DNA of 64,000 nucleotides from assembly GCF_035582795.1 (NCBI RefSeq), contig NC_134370.1, forward strand, positions 35,389,501 to 35,453,500, in the 5' to 3' direction. The stretch comes from Mycteria americana. Taxonomy: Eukaryota; Chordata; Aves; Ciconiiformes; Ciconiidae. Shown piece after piece: positions 46,473 to 58,350 of this stretch. Position 1 is the first letter of the stretch. Each line of letters begins with the position of its first letter. Below the pieces are notes generated by a model. It was not told the origin of the DNA. It ran no database searches and saw only the letters and a list, made by a program, of their open reading frames with translations. The position numbers and the translations under genes were made by a program.

Positions 46473-49400
46473 GCATGTTTATGTATCTGCCATGGCTGAT
46501 ATCAGACAGTATACGGTACATGAAAACATGCTTCATCTCTGCCTGATGAAGAGTCTACTCCAAACCCAGAGTGTAGGGGTTGAGCTAGAACTAACTTTTA
46601 TTCAGAGTAAAAACACGATAAATTCGGACTAAACTCAGGCAGTGAAGTTAGGTTTTCATTTGAGGAGAGGGGCAGTTTTATTCCACAGGGTCCCAGGAAA
46701 AATCTCCAGAATGGAATTGCTAAATTCATTCATATCAACTTGAAATCAGCTGCATTCAAGAAGAAAGGCTAATGGAGTAAGAATAAAATCTAAACTGGCA
46801 GGAAGGTGTTACCAGTTTAGAACACCACGTCTAAATGCCTCCTTCACATCCACACTTAATTACTCATGCCCACATCTATTTCAAAAACTGTGTGTGTATT
46901 CCTAGCCCTGCTGAACAACTTCTGTGGCAAAAGTCACCTGGTCTTCAGTGGGACAACATTTCACCCCTCAGTGAATAAGCCCAGGAATAGCTTTTGGCTG
47001 CTGCTTGGTAACGTGTAGGATTGTAACAACTCAGCTGCTATTGCTAGAAGATCTGAAAATAAGATGTAATTGCACAGACAAATCTGGGGAATACACCACA
47101 TCGTGTCCCTCCAAATCACGTAGCCAGAGTCTTTACCTGTGTCTGTGTGTTGCTGTCATGAAAAGTTCAGTAGCTATTTCAGTGTCAGAGATGCATATCA
47201 GTCAAACTTGACTTCAGCTTTTGAAGTGGGTGGAGAGCAACACCACCCCTTTCCTCTATTGAAGTCTGCAACAAAACTGCATTTTACTCACAAACATATC
47301 TGTAGTTCTGTTGTGTTCTGACTTTAAAAAAAAAATATCTCATTGGACAGACACCACCAGCAAGTTTCTCCACTCTGTGGAGTGTCTTCACAGCCCTCCC
47401 ACATACTGAAAATGACTCAGACAAACCTACTAAATTTAGGGCATTGGTATTCTATGTGTTACGCTGGTGTTCATACAAGTAATGCCTTAAACAGTAAATT
47501 TCTGAATTAAGCATTCAGGCATCTTTTCTGTGCTGCATCTGCCACCGAAACAGAACGGCAATGAAGGTGGGCTGAGGAGGAGGTTATTTGGATCGTGATT
47601 CGGGTTGTGTTTTGGCTAGAGCTAAATGTGAATTTGAATGAGGTTTGCATGTACTTTTAGAAATATCTATTGACCCGATATCGTGATGTTTGATCTCAAG
47701 CGCTGAGATCATGCAAGATTAGCTGCCCTTGGGAGATTCCCTTCATCTCAGGCAAGAGACTGCAGGCTTTGACTCACAAATGGGGATGATTTCTCTTGGG
47801 ATGACTAGACCAATTCCCATTTCTCAGCATTCAACTCACCCATCTCTCTGAGGTTCCCCTCCTGCCAAGGATGGCTCATGAAGCAGCTGCTGAACTGCTG
47901 CTTGCAAATCCATGCAGTCAACTAAATCAGTATTTCTGTAATTCTATATAAATGTACATAGAATTATTGCAATTTTATAATTTGCAAATCAATCCCTGCT
48001 TCACAAGCAACAGCCATCCCTGTAGCAAGGGCAAGGTACTCTGGAAGAATGCAGTGGTAGCCAATTAAAGGGGAGAAGTTTTATGGCTATCATTCACAAG
48101 CCAGGGCTTTGCCATGAGGCTGGCCATGTGGTCACCACCCAGAAAAAGGGACAGCAAGTCTCTGGCCATAAGGGGAGCAGAAGAAGCAATAAGAGGTGCA
48201 GGATGAGAAGGGGAAAGGGAGAAAGAGGAGTGCTAAAGCACCTTCTTGGTTAAGGCAGTCTTTCCTCTCTGCTTGCCTAAAATCACTAACAAATCAGTGT
48301 GAAATCGAAGTCAGGCCAGAGCCAGGCTAAGAGATGATACTCTCCTTCAGGCTGACCACAACACCTGGTGAAGCCAGCAAGAGTTTTGTGTGGGTATGTC
48401 AGAGAAGGACATAGAAGCAATGACTCATCTATTAATGAACTTTGGCTCTTTATCTGTTTGCCAGATGTCTCCAGAAGAGCATGGTTTTCTTAAATATTTT
48501 TGTTTTTTGAAACTGCTGTATAATCTTTACAAATATAGTTCATGATCTGTTACCCAATTAAAACCATGTAATTGCTAGGAGCAATCTGAACTGTTTACAC
48601 TGCACACTTCCATCACATGCCCTTCCTTTGTTCCTCATCACTGGATCTTAACTCTTTAATAAAATTAGGCTCATGCAAAAACATTTTCAGATAATGTGCT
48701 GTAGCCTCCAGAAATGCTTATGCTGGTCTTATGCAGTACTTCAACCTGGGAAGTAGGGCATCCTTGTCTAAAGTTCTGCAGAGCAGATAAAGAATAATTC
48801 TTTCCAGTACAACTCAATACCCGTACTTGTGTGTACACCTGCCCTGAGGAAAATTTCCATAGTACGATGTTTATCCTTGTCTGGACTCCAAGTGAGAAGC
48901 AGGGATCTTAAAAGTCCCCAAAGTGCCCACTTAATCGAAGCTTAAAAATCCATGTCTAGAGGGGATGTGGAGGGATTATTTAATCTCTTCCCTTGCTCTA
49001 AGGCAGAATAAATAATATAGACCATCTCTGAAAAATATTTGTCACCTTTGTTCTTGCAAAAATTCAGTCAAGAAGATTCTACTTTCTCCCTAAGTAATCT
49101 GTGCCATGATTTTACTATTCATGCAATTAGAACATTTTTCCTAATGCTTGAGCCTTGTCTCTTTACCTTATCACCTCATTAGGATATTTGTCCAACCAGG
49201 CAACTTTGACTGGGTCAAATTACCCAGTTTTATTACCCAGATTTTGACTGGTAACCTAGTCAGAGAATATAATGAAGGATGATATTGAAAGCCAAGATCA
49301 AGAGATATATCAAGATCAAAAGAGTATCTGTATGGTATCTACTACTCACTCTTTTTTCCTTAGCTAGCTGCCCTATAAACTGGGAAATTAAATTAGTTTA

Positions 49401-50431
49401 ACATTAATTACTCTTGGCATGAATATTTTTTACCATTTTACTATGTCTGTACAGACTGTCTGATAGTCTGTTCCACTATCTGTCCAGGAATCCAAACCTC
49501 CTTCTTAAGTGGATTCGCATTTTTAGTGTCATTAACATTCCCTTCTTCAGATGCACAGGAAAGCCCTCCTTACCCCTCCTTAACTGAAATAACTCCCTGA
49601 TAACTTCTGCCTTGTGGAACAGAGTTGCCTCAACATATCCCAAGATCGTGATACACTGAGGATTTTTGCCATGTTGCCTTTCCAAGCAATATCCCAATAA
49701 AATATTCATTGCCACTGGGCATTGGCTACTGAGCGCTTCCAAGAATCGGTCAAAAACATCCTTCCACTCCTCCCAGGGAGCTGGCTTAAACTACACCCAC
49801 CTGTCACAGAGGCTCTGTTCTTTCTGTCTTTCTAACTTCACCCAGACAAGTTTGTCCTTCATTTATCCCACAACTTCAGAACAAGCACGGATAATGCTTC
49901 TCCATTTCTCCAAGGCTGTTCTTCCAGAATGAGCTGTACTAATACTCCAGTCCTGTGACTTATCCCAGCAAATTTCTAACATGACTATTAAGCATTTAAT
50001 TTGATTCTATGCTACAACCTCAGGTCCTTTCCATTTTTCCCATGTTTGTATTGACATTGCCCTCTTAATCTGCCAAAGGTACTACTGTAATATTTGCTCT
50101 TTTAAACTTTCCAATGTTTTTCTTCTATGTGTTCCTTGATTTTTGCTTACCTAGGTAACTTTTGCACTGGCCTCTTTCAAACTGGGCATATGAAGTCCTC
50201 TTCTCACTAGGGTGGTGTATGGTACAATGTGACAGACTCCTATTTCTTCATCACCTAAGTGCCACCTCTCCCCAATAGGCCTGTGGAAGAACATCCGCTG
50301 TTATGTGGAAGGGAGGATCTCCTGTCAACACCTGAAAAATTCATGCCCCTACCTTCAAAATCTGACATTAGCATATGCCAAATACTTTATTTCCACACTT
50401 TTGATGAAAAAATGAAGTGGTTTGGTATTCC
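46473..50431. other. Non-coding unique sequence
   Basis: No recognisable gene. From about 49440 to 50200 the plus strand is pyrimidine-rich over several hundred bases. A minus-strand frame of 88 codons (49476-49742) crosses this, but the translation resembles nothing I know. It could be a decayed repeat in minus orientation. Confidence 0.35.
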
Positions 50432-50518
50432 TGAATTGAAACATTTCGTTTCAGTGAGTTGAAACAAAGCAAAATATTTTGCTTTGACCCAATTTGAAAT
50501 GAAACATTTTGTCTCATC
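50432..50518. repeat. Imperfect palindrome with a perfect 22-base core
   Basis: The core at 50465-50486 is an exact palindrome centred on AAAATATTTT and flanked by CAAAGC and GCTTTG. Complementarity continues imperfectly outward: GAAACATTTCGTTTC on the left against GAAATGAAACATTTTG on the right, giving arms of about 40 bases. A partial relative (CTCAAAGCAAAATATTTCAG) lies at about 50764-50783. This is probably an old palindromic repeat family built from GAAACATTTTG-like words. Confidence 0.65.
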
Positions 50519-52660
50519 TGTCCAGAGCGAGGCTCTCTGACCAAGCTTTTTCCCATGATCCAGCACTACAGTAGGTAAGAAGGGAAACTGCAACGCACCC
50601 TTGGTTAGGTAACGCAGGGGTGGCGGTGGCTGTAAGAAATAATCAGGATACAATGCTACCTGTCCCAAAATACCACAGCAGTTCAGGCAGATGGCTCAGA
50701 CTTAATATTAAGTAACACACAGCAACCCAGCTCAACAAACTGTTTTGAAACGGATCAAACTGACTCAAAGCAAAATATTTCAGTTATACCTTCCTGGTGA
50801 GTCCTCCTTAAATCACAACTTCACAGAAACTTTGCATAAAAGTCACTTCAACACCAAGTGTTTTTTAACATAATATAATTAGCAACTGTAGAAATAGATC
50901 AGTCATCATGACTTGCTGCACAGGAAGATCAGAATACTGATTCATACATACTTCATATACATCGAATTGCTTCAGGAACTCGGTACTTTTACATCTTCTC
51001 CACACCATGACAATTCAAAAGGAGGTCTTTGCTCTCCAATAGCTTGCACATGATGGGAAGTGATGCTAATCATGAGAACAACCAGAAAATTCTTTTGAGC
51101 CAATTAAATGGCACCAGTCACAATGACATTAGTCATCCACTCCTCAATTGGAGGAGAAGGAACCAAACTTGTCATTCATCCACTCCTGAAGCTGCAAAGA
51201 CACAAGGGAAGTGTACTATTTCCCATTCTTATTGAAATCATCATCACACGAAGTGACACAAGCTGCTATTTTCTGCTCTTGTTCTAGGAGAGCAGTGGTT
51301 ACTCTCTCTGCAGGTTTCAAAAGAGAGACTTTGATCTCATTTAACTGCTTCATTCTCCTTCTCCTGTCTGTGCCTGATCAGCACATGACCAAGAAAAGAA
51401 ATAAGACCAGAAAATGCTACACAGTAAGGATATATACAGCCTGATGCCATTAGCCTCTGCAGCTTATAAGGGCGAGATGACTGAGATGTGACTGCCTGTT
51501 AACAGTGACGGTGACAGAGGAGAGAGTTGTCATATATGGTGCCATGACTCTGCACACCAGTGAGAATAAGAAGAAAAGCATGAGAAGTGGTAACTGATGT
51601 GTGGAAAAGTGCGCACAAAAGGAAAACCTCCCAAAAAGTTGATAGTGAAGCATCAGGAGAGGTTAACTGCAGAGGGTTCAAAGTGGATGACACTAAGAAC
51701 AGATCCAGGAATAACACTGGAACAGACAGACAGACTGCCCTGGAATAGCCAATCTAATAAATCACACATCAAAGTCTTTACACTGCTGAGATCAATGAGA
51801 TACGTACCACTTACCTCAGCAGGCTGAGAGGTAGGGGAAGTCCAGGAGGAACTGACAGGCAGGAGAGGCTGACCAGACCCTGTGTCTCCACAGCAAGATG
51901 GTTTGGGCATCTCAGAGAGACTGGTGGAGCAATCTAGCTCACTTCCACCCACAGCCAGGAGACCAGACTACCTAGCAACCCTGGTGAGCACAGACACCTT
52001 TGTATATGATGTTGTCCCAACATGACAGGCACCCTTGAACTGCTCGACAGATACATACATCTCCAAGGCATAGGCTGGGCAGCTCTGGATATATGAGCTC
52101 TCGAAGTCCCTCCAACACTTTGTTATTGGAAGACAGAGGTAGTGAAAAAGAGGATGAAAAATCAGAAACATCAACCCTTCTGACAGAGGGGTAAAGAGAC
52201 CAACTTAGTGGTGAAGTAGTATTCTAGAGAAGCCAAGGAAAGATCTGTGGCTTGGGAAGCCCAGATGCCTCCAACATATCTGGGGAAACTCTGCCAAGGT
52301 TTTCAGGGCAATTGCTCCTCTGGGGTGACACCTTGGTTCACTGCCCAATTAAAGTTTGCCCTTGAAGGACTTTATGGAGTAGATCCTCAGGTAGACTAAA
52401 CAGTGCCACTGCTTTTTGGAAGCATGGTGATTTTGAGCAGGAGACAATTATGTCCCAGGTCTCAGACTGGCAGGGAGGTTTCCTCAGGGGAGCTACATCT
52501 GACAGCTTCACAATGAAGGGAAATGTTATCCACAGCATGAAATTCCAATTCAACAAACAAATTTGAAACTCACTTTAGAAGAAGTCATGCTAATAGATTG
52601 TACCAAATCCAAGTGGCAAAGATCACAATTACTTCTTTACGTTTCCCATTTTGTCTTTTT

Positions 52661-52680
52661 GTGTGTGTGTGTGTGTGTGT
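52661..52680 (+). repeat. (GT)10 microsatellite
   Basis: Ten uninterrupted GT units preceded by a T run. Likely length-polymorphic among individuals. Confidence 0.95.
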
Positions 52681-55600
52681 ACTTCAGCCCCAGAGAAAGA
52701 GATTACAACTCAAGATGTGGAGCTAATTAAACTATAATATACTAAAAGAAGATTTGGCTGTGTTGATAAATCTGGAGTGTGATAAAGCAAGATACTCCTC
52801 TGTAAACACTGAAATACCTCCCCAGGATTTCTCATAATTATGAAATAATTCAGATTATCTCCAGAAGTAGTCTTAGATTTGAATGCCAACACTAGAGAGA
52901 ATGAACTAAAGCATACCTGAGCTAGATAAATTAGATAATCTAAGACCATATATATGTAAGTATAAAAAGATGATGAGGAGGGACAACTGGAATAGTAACT
53001 GTGTACTGCAGTTGTTGCTAGACATTACCTTTCTACAGACAGCTGTACTGAATCCAGTTTCATTCTCTTCAAAAGATGGTATCTAAAAATTCCTGATTTG
53101 TCTTTCACACTATGCACTAGAAATAACTTGACCACGGTGGAATAAGACTCACAGCAGCCCTCTTTTTCCCAGAGAGAGAGAGATCTTCCATAAACTGTAA
53201 AGATACATTTTTAATTATGTTCCAGTGCTCATTTATAACAAATGCCTGTTTGCACCATGCTAGCAACATAAAAGGTCTCTAACTCTGTGGTGGTCCCTGC
53301 TTTGCCTGACATGAATAAAGCAACACTGATCTAAGAAGTGCTGATGTGTCCCACAGGAAGGGGAACAAACTTTGAGTGCAGAGCATCTTTATACCAGGAC
53401 ACTTTTATCTTCCTAAGAGGAAAAGCGCTTCAGTAAAGAAAACTACAGCCTCTAACTGACCTAGATACACTGCTGGCATGAGAAAACCAGGAGTGAGGTT
53501 TCTGACAGATGAACTCAGTCCACCTTCTACTAGACTTTAAAATATTTCCACCCTAGCTGTCTATGTACATCCTGCCAGAAGTCATAGCTGCCCTTGCAGA
53601 GTCAGCAAAAGGGAACCTCCGTCTGTGTCTCATCATGCAAGGGATGCTCACCGAAGATGTAGCAAACAGGAGCTCTGGGCATATACAGTATGCTCAAGCA
53701 TCTGCAGCACATTGATCTGTCTGTGGGCAACAGCTGCCTTTGCAGACATGCAGCACTCCAGGCTCTCTTTATGTTCATTTGCATCTAAATACTGCTAATT
53801 GGAAATTAAACTCACACTTCCCTGGCTCTGAGCAAGAAAAGTATGCCCCTTTAGCCTAAAGTTAATGCCTAGCCTAGGCTAATCATCCCCGCTCTCTCCA
53901 TCACCAGCAGAGCCAGCCAGTATTGCTAGATGATTCACTGTCTTACATACCTGATGAATCACTCTGGCTATCTTCAGTGATGAGGGACAAACATAGAGCG
54001 CCCATACACTTTGCTTAGACTAGATGCCTAGCCTTCAGACAGCTCAAGTAGGATAAGATATATCCTACCTGGATGGTCTTTTTCTTTTGAATGTGTCCAA
54101 TGGTCAAGACAAATGAAAAAGGAACTCAGACTGTGGCTTCTTGACACAATAATGATATAAAACTATCATGAAAGCAGTAATCAAACACCACTAATATTAA
54201 TGACAATAACACAAAAGGTAATTCTCATAGAAGTCAACAGCTGTTCCACGTAAAACTCAAGTGTGCCACAGCCTACCTGTGTGTAGACGTGTATCACACA
54301 TATGCCCAATATGAAGGCCATTGCCAAATCACATGGTGCGTACATTTTCAAACAAAGAAAAGGAGCCATTGGCCCAAGGTCTTGGAAACCAGGTCATGAG
54401 ATTCCTTCTGCATGATCTTTGTATTCTGCATGAAACTTTCTGTCCAGAAAAATGCCTGTAACCCTGCCCTTTCAACATAGCTTTGATTTATTTCCTTGGC
54501 TTGGATTCTGCAGTAGTTTTAACACTTCCGTAGAGACTCTGCTTGGGCCCAAGCTGCATTTCTGGGGAAGCGGCAGAGAAGAACAAGGCTCTGCCAGTGT
54601 GAAAGCAGCTAGACTCTCTCCTGCTGGTTTTAAAGCTCTTGCAGGGACGCACCAGGCAGCGTGGGCTGCTGGGCTTCTCTCCACAATAGCAGCATTACCA
54701 GGAAGCAAAAATGACCCAAGGGATCCATAACATCGTACAGAGGTACAAGATTTGCACGCAGTGACCTTGTGTTCCAGTGATCTTGGAGCAGCTGCATGTT
54801 TTGCAGTGGGGGTTTCTGCCATGCCCATGAGAGGGCAGTTCAAGCCCCAGTGGAATAGGCCTAGGGACTGGATCAAGTTCGACTGGCTCTGAAACAGCCA
54901 GCTGTGTGGTGTGACATGGCCCTTTATCTCCTGGGGGGAATGGGATTCTGTGGATTTTCATTCTAAATATATAAAGCAGGTAGCTGGATGAAATACGGCA
55001 CAGTCAGGCTCTGAAAAGGCTTCTTGTAAGTGTGAAGACTGCAAGAGACATACGTCATTCTTCATTTAACACTTCGTTGATCATTGACTTGTGAATTGTC
55101 CTCCCTCTGAAAAATTCTAACTATTCTTTTTAAACAGGAATTTTGACTAGAGTAATTGAGATGTCTTTAGACATAGATTTGGTGTAGAGACTGCAATGGC
55201 AGTGAGATACCGATCTGGCTGGGCTTGTACCTACCCTGTGGCTGAGGCAGAACAGCAAATGCCTATGTCAGCTACAGTTGGAAAGAAAAAGGGTTTCAGC
55301 TTGAGTCAGCACAGAGCGTCAGGCAGCCAGGCACTGACTGCTCCACTAGGCTCCCCAAGCTTAGGAGAGCATCCCTCATCAACCAGCTTGTAAAAGATCA
55401 GTCACACTCAAGCATATGCCACCAACTGAAATATGCTTATTATGCAATATAGAGTGAACACTTTGAGAGCACTACTTACAGCAGTTTGTCCTGTACAACT
55501 CCTTATAGGATCCTATTTCCAAGGCTTATAAATTAGGCAGGCTTTCTAGACCAAGTTCTGTATGTGCTGCGGATAGATACACCACAAACCAAGAGCAGCA

Positions 55601-58136
55601 GCAGGACACAGTCTCTTCCCTGAAAGTACCTCATAAATAATAAAAATCAGTGTATGAAAGACGGGAGAAAAATATCAAGTGTACACAACATTCATGACTT
55701 ACACCTAGCACAAATGTGTGCACACACATCAGTTGACTTTCTTTTCACTTGGTCCACATTTGACCTTGCAGTGTTCATTCCAGTAACAGAACTGCTTCAA
55801 CTACAAAGTCATCTTTCAAATAACATTTTTTAATTTATAATATGCTCCCACACTTAAATTAACCAAACTTTTAACTACCCTTTAACCTAGTATTTTCATA
55901 TAGGTATAATACCAGAATGTTAGGGAAAATAAAATATTATATATTTAATATAAACATATATTTTAATAATTGACAGCACATATCAAAGTCAACAAATCAC
56001 AGAGCTCACGCAATGCAATGTAGTGCGTGTTTTCATTCCACGTTATTGGTTTCTTAACTTAGCAAACAGGGGATTTTTGACCGCATTTAAAGAGGAAATC
56101 AGCAAATCAATACTAAATTTTCTGTAGAAGGGAGAAGCATAAAATTATTCAAGTTACCACAGAAACAAATTTAAGCAAACTGGTGCCACAAATCAAGTAA
56201 TTAGGCAGAAAGAAGAATTAAATCTCTTCAAAAATTATTGATTTATGATACTATGTCAAGTTTGGGACATAAATATTTATTATCTTGCAGCCTCTATTCC
56301 TTCAACACTTAGATTAATTTTATTCATGTCTTTCTAATAAAGGGGAACTCAGCTAAGTCCAAGTAGTGAACAGTAAGAAAATACCCTGTTACATTTTTCT
56401 CTCCCTTGCGAAGTAGAGCACATTTTACATCAAATTATTCCACGCACAGGGAACACTGCAATATTGGGTACATACAACCTCACCACGGATTACAGGGTTA
56501 GACTCCTGTGTATACCCCAGAGCAATCTAATAAATTTAAATTAAACTGCCATCAAGTAGACAGGGGCAGTGTTTTTACTCTTGCCCTAGAGTACAGCAAG
56601 AAACGTTTCCTTATCTTGTAGCAATGGTCAGTTACATTTTTGCTCTTTTTTAACCAGACAATAAATCACATATTTTATGCAGATATCGCCAAGCACGCAG
56701 GCAACTACCCATCTGTAATTCAAAAAACAGTACTACTGCTACCAACTTTCAATGTCTGCTAATTAGACGAAGCCTTTAGAACTACCTGAACAATTGGCAT
56801 ATAAAGAATAAGATGGATGCTTAACTGACCCCACAAAGAAATAACATCTGTCACCTGGCAGCCAAATTCATTAAACATGTGACAAGTATTAGCACCAGGA
56901 TAGTGCTGCTTACATGTGTTAGTTACGTAGATTATTGTTCTCTACAGAAATTACATTACTCCAGTGAATAGAAATATGTCACTCAAACAAACAGTGAATA
57001 ATAGATGGTGTAAATCCATAGGTTATTGTGGGTATTAGATTATTACAGAGCATCACATTCTGTTTTTGTAAATATATTTACAATACTTGCTAAATTCCAA
57101 AAAATATGAAAAAAATCATAAATCTCAACACAGAAATAGCACAGCACTAGTTCAGCGTGGCACTCGTAGAGAAACATGACTTCAGTTCACTGGTGAAGAG
57201 GGTTTTCACCACACAAATGAAAAATAAACTAAAACCACATGTACCGAACTCGCCTAATGAACAAAGCAGGGCCAATACAGACAGATTTCCAGTTGCATTG
57301 CTGCCATGTGTGGGACTGAATTTCCTCAGAGGGCACCGGTATCATAGGGCAGCAATCTGCTAAAAGGGTTGCAGCACCAAGGGCTTCTGTAATCAAATCT
57401 GGCAACCATGCGTGCTTTTGCAAACATTAGAAAATGATGAGCAGGAGAGGAGGGAATGAAAGTTGCCCATCGGCTTCTTTTGTCTCACCCTTACTACATA
57501 CAGGTTTTGCTCAGAGCTTTGGAGAAGCAAAGCTGGGAATATTTGCTCTGATGCTATCCTTCAGAGGAGAGGTACTTTATTTCTGCGTTAGATTAACGTC
57601 CTGTGCTATGTATTTGCCTTATTACTGAGTTCTTCCTGCTAAGAAGCAAGTTTTCCCAAATACCAGAAGCAGACAGAGAACTTTGAAGGTTTAAGTCCTT
57701 ATGGTCTTTTAGCTGGACATCAGCAACGACCATTTCTTCAATAACGCACAGTGCAAAGGGTTGGTGTTTTTACTGCAGGACTATAATCTGATAAGGAGCC
57801 AAGACTCAAGCCAAATCTCAGCAAAAAGTGAAAGAAGTAAGACTATGTCTTCCTCTTTTTTTTTTTAACTTCCTCTACACAGAATATTACCAAACTGGCC
57901 TTTAGTGTAAGTTCAGCTCACAGAAATAATTCTTGAAAGCCCATTGGTGGAGAGTCTGTTTCCTTCTCCTTTCAGGTTGAAAAGGAAACTTTCTGTGAGT
58001 TTACTGTAATGGAGTGTTTGTCTGTATCAGAAACAGCCCGACCTCTCCAGCCACAAGATGAAATACCAGCAGCCCACTCTGTCACTAGTTCACTATTAGG
58101 AAATTACATGGGAGGAAAGACAACACAAAATTCATA

Positions 58137-58170
58137 GGGGAAAAAAAAAAGGAAGGGAAAAAAAAAAAAA
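58137..58170 (+). repeat. Purine tract with A10 and A13 runs
   Basis: A10 (58141-58150) and A13 (58158-58170) flank a GGAAGGG spacer. Simple-sequence tract with no evidence of retroposition. Confidence 0.8.
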
Positions 58171-58272
58171 GACATCAGAAGTAGTGGGAGTGAATGAACA
58201 AGCTTAATAACAAAGCCAGTAAAAAGGAAAATACCCTCTGGCTAATTGATAATAAGAGGTCACTTGAGGCAA

Positions 58273-58350
58273 AGGGTCAGATCCTGAGCAGTGTAAAGTG
58301 GCCCAGGTCCTCCAACCTCAGCAAAGCTACAGTGATTTATAACAGCTGCA
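58273..58350. repeat. Ancient palindromic repeat (GATCC..GTGTAAA family)
   Basis: The left half, GGGTCAGATCCTGAGCAGTG then TAAAGTGGC, is imperfectly complementary to the right half, AGCTACAGTGATTTATAACAGCTG. The order matches a palindrome I remember from bird, crocodilian and turtle DNA (CAGATCCTCAGCTGGTGTAA to TTACACCAGCTGAGGATCTG, with a TCAATGG centre). The centre here is scrambled. Confidence 0.6.

Larger units (their letters stand above)
50519..58272. other. Non-coding, AT-rich unique sequence
   Basis: No exon was recognised. Contents are a GT microsatellite at 52661-52680, a strongly AT-rich stretch at 55800-55980, a T11 run at 57856-57866 and a purine/A-rich tract at 58137-58170. Reading frames are short; the longest (54472-54876, minus, 134 codons) has no family resemblance. 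Confidence 0.4.

Noticed and set aside
49476..49742. 88-codon minus-strand frame in a pyrimidine-rich block, considered as a transposase or LINE remnant
   Set aside because: No motif of any transposase or reverse transcriptase could be seen.
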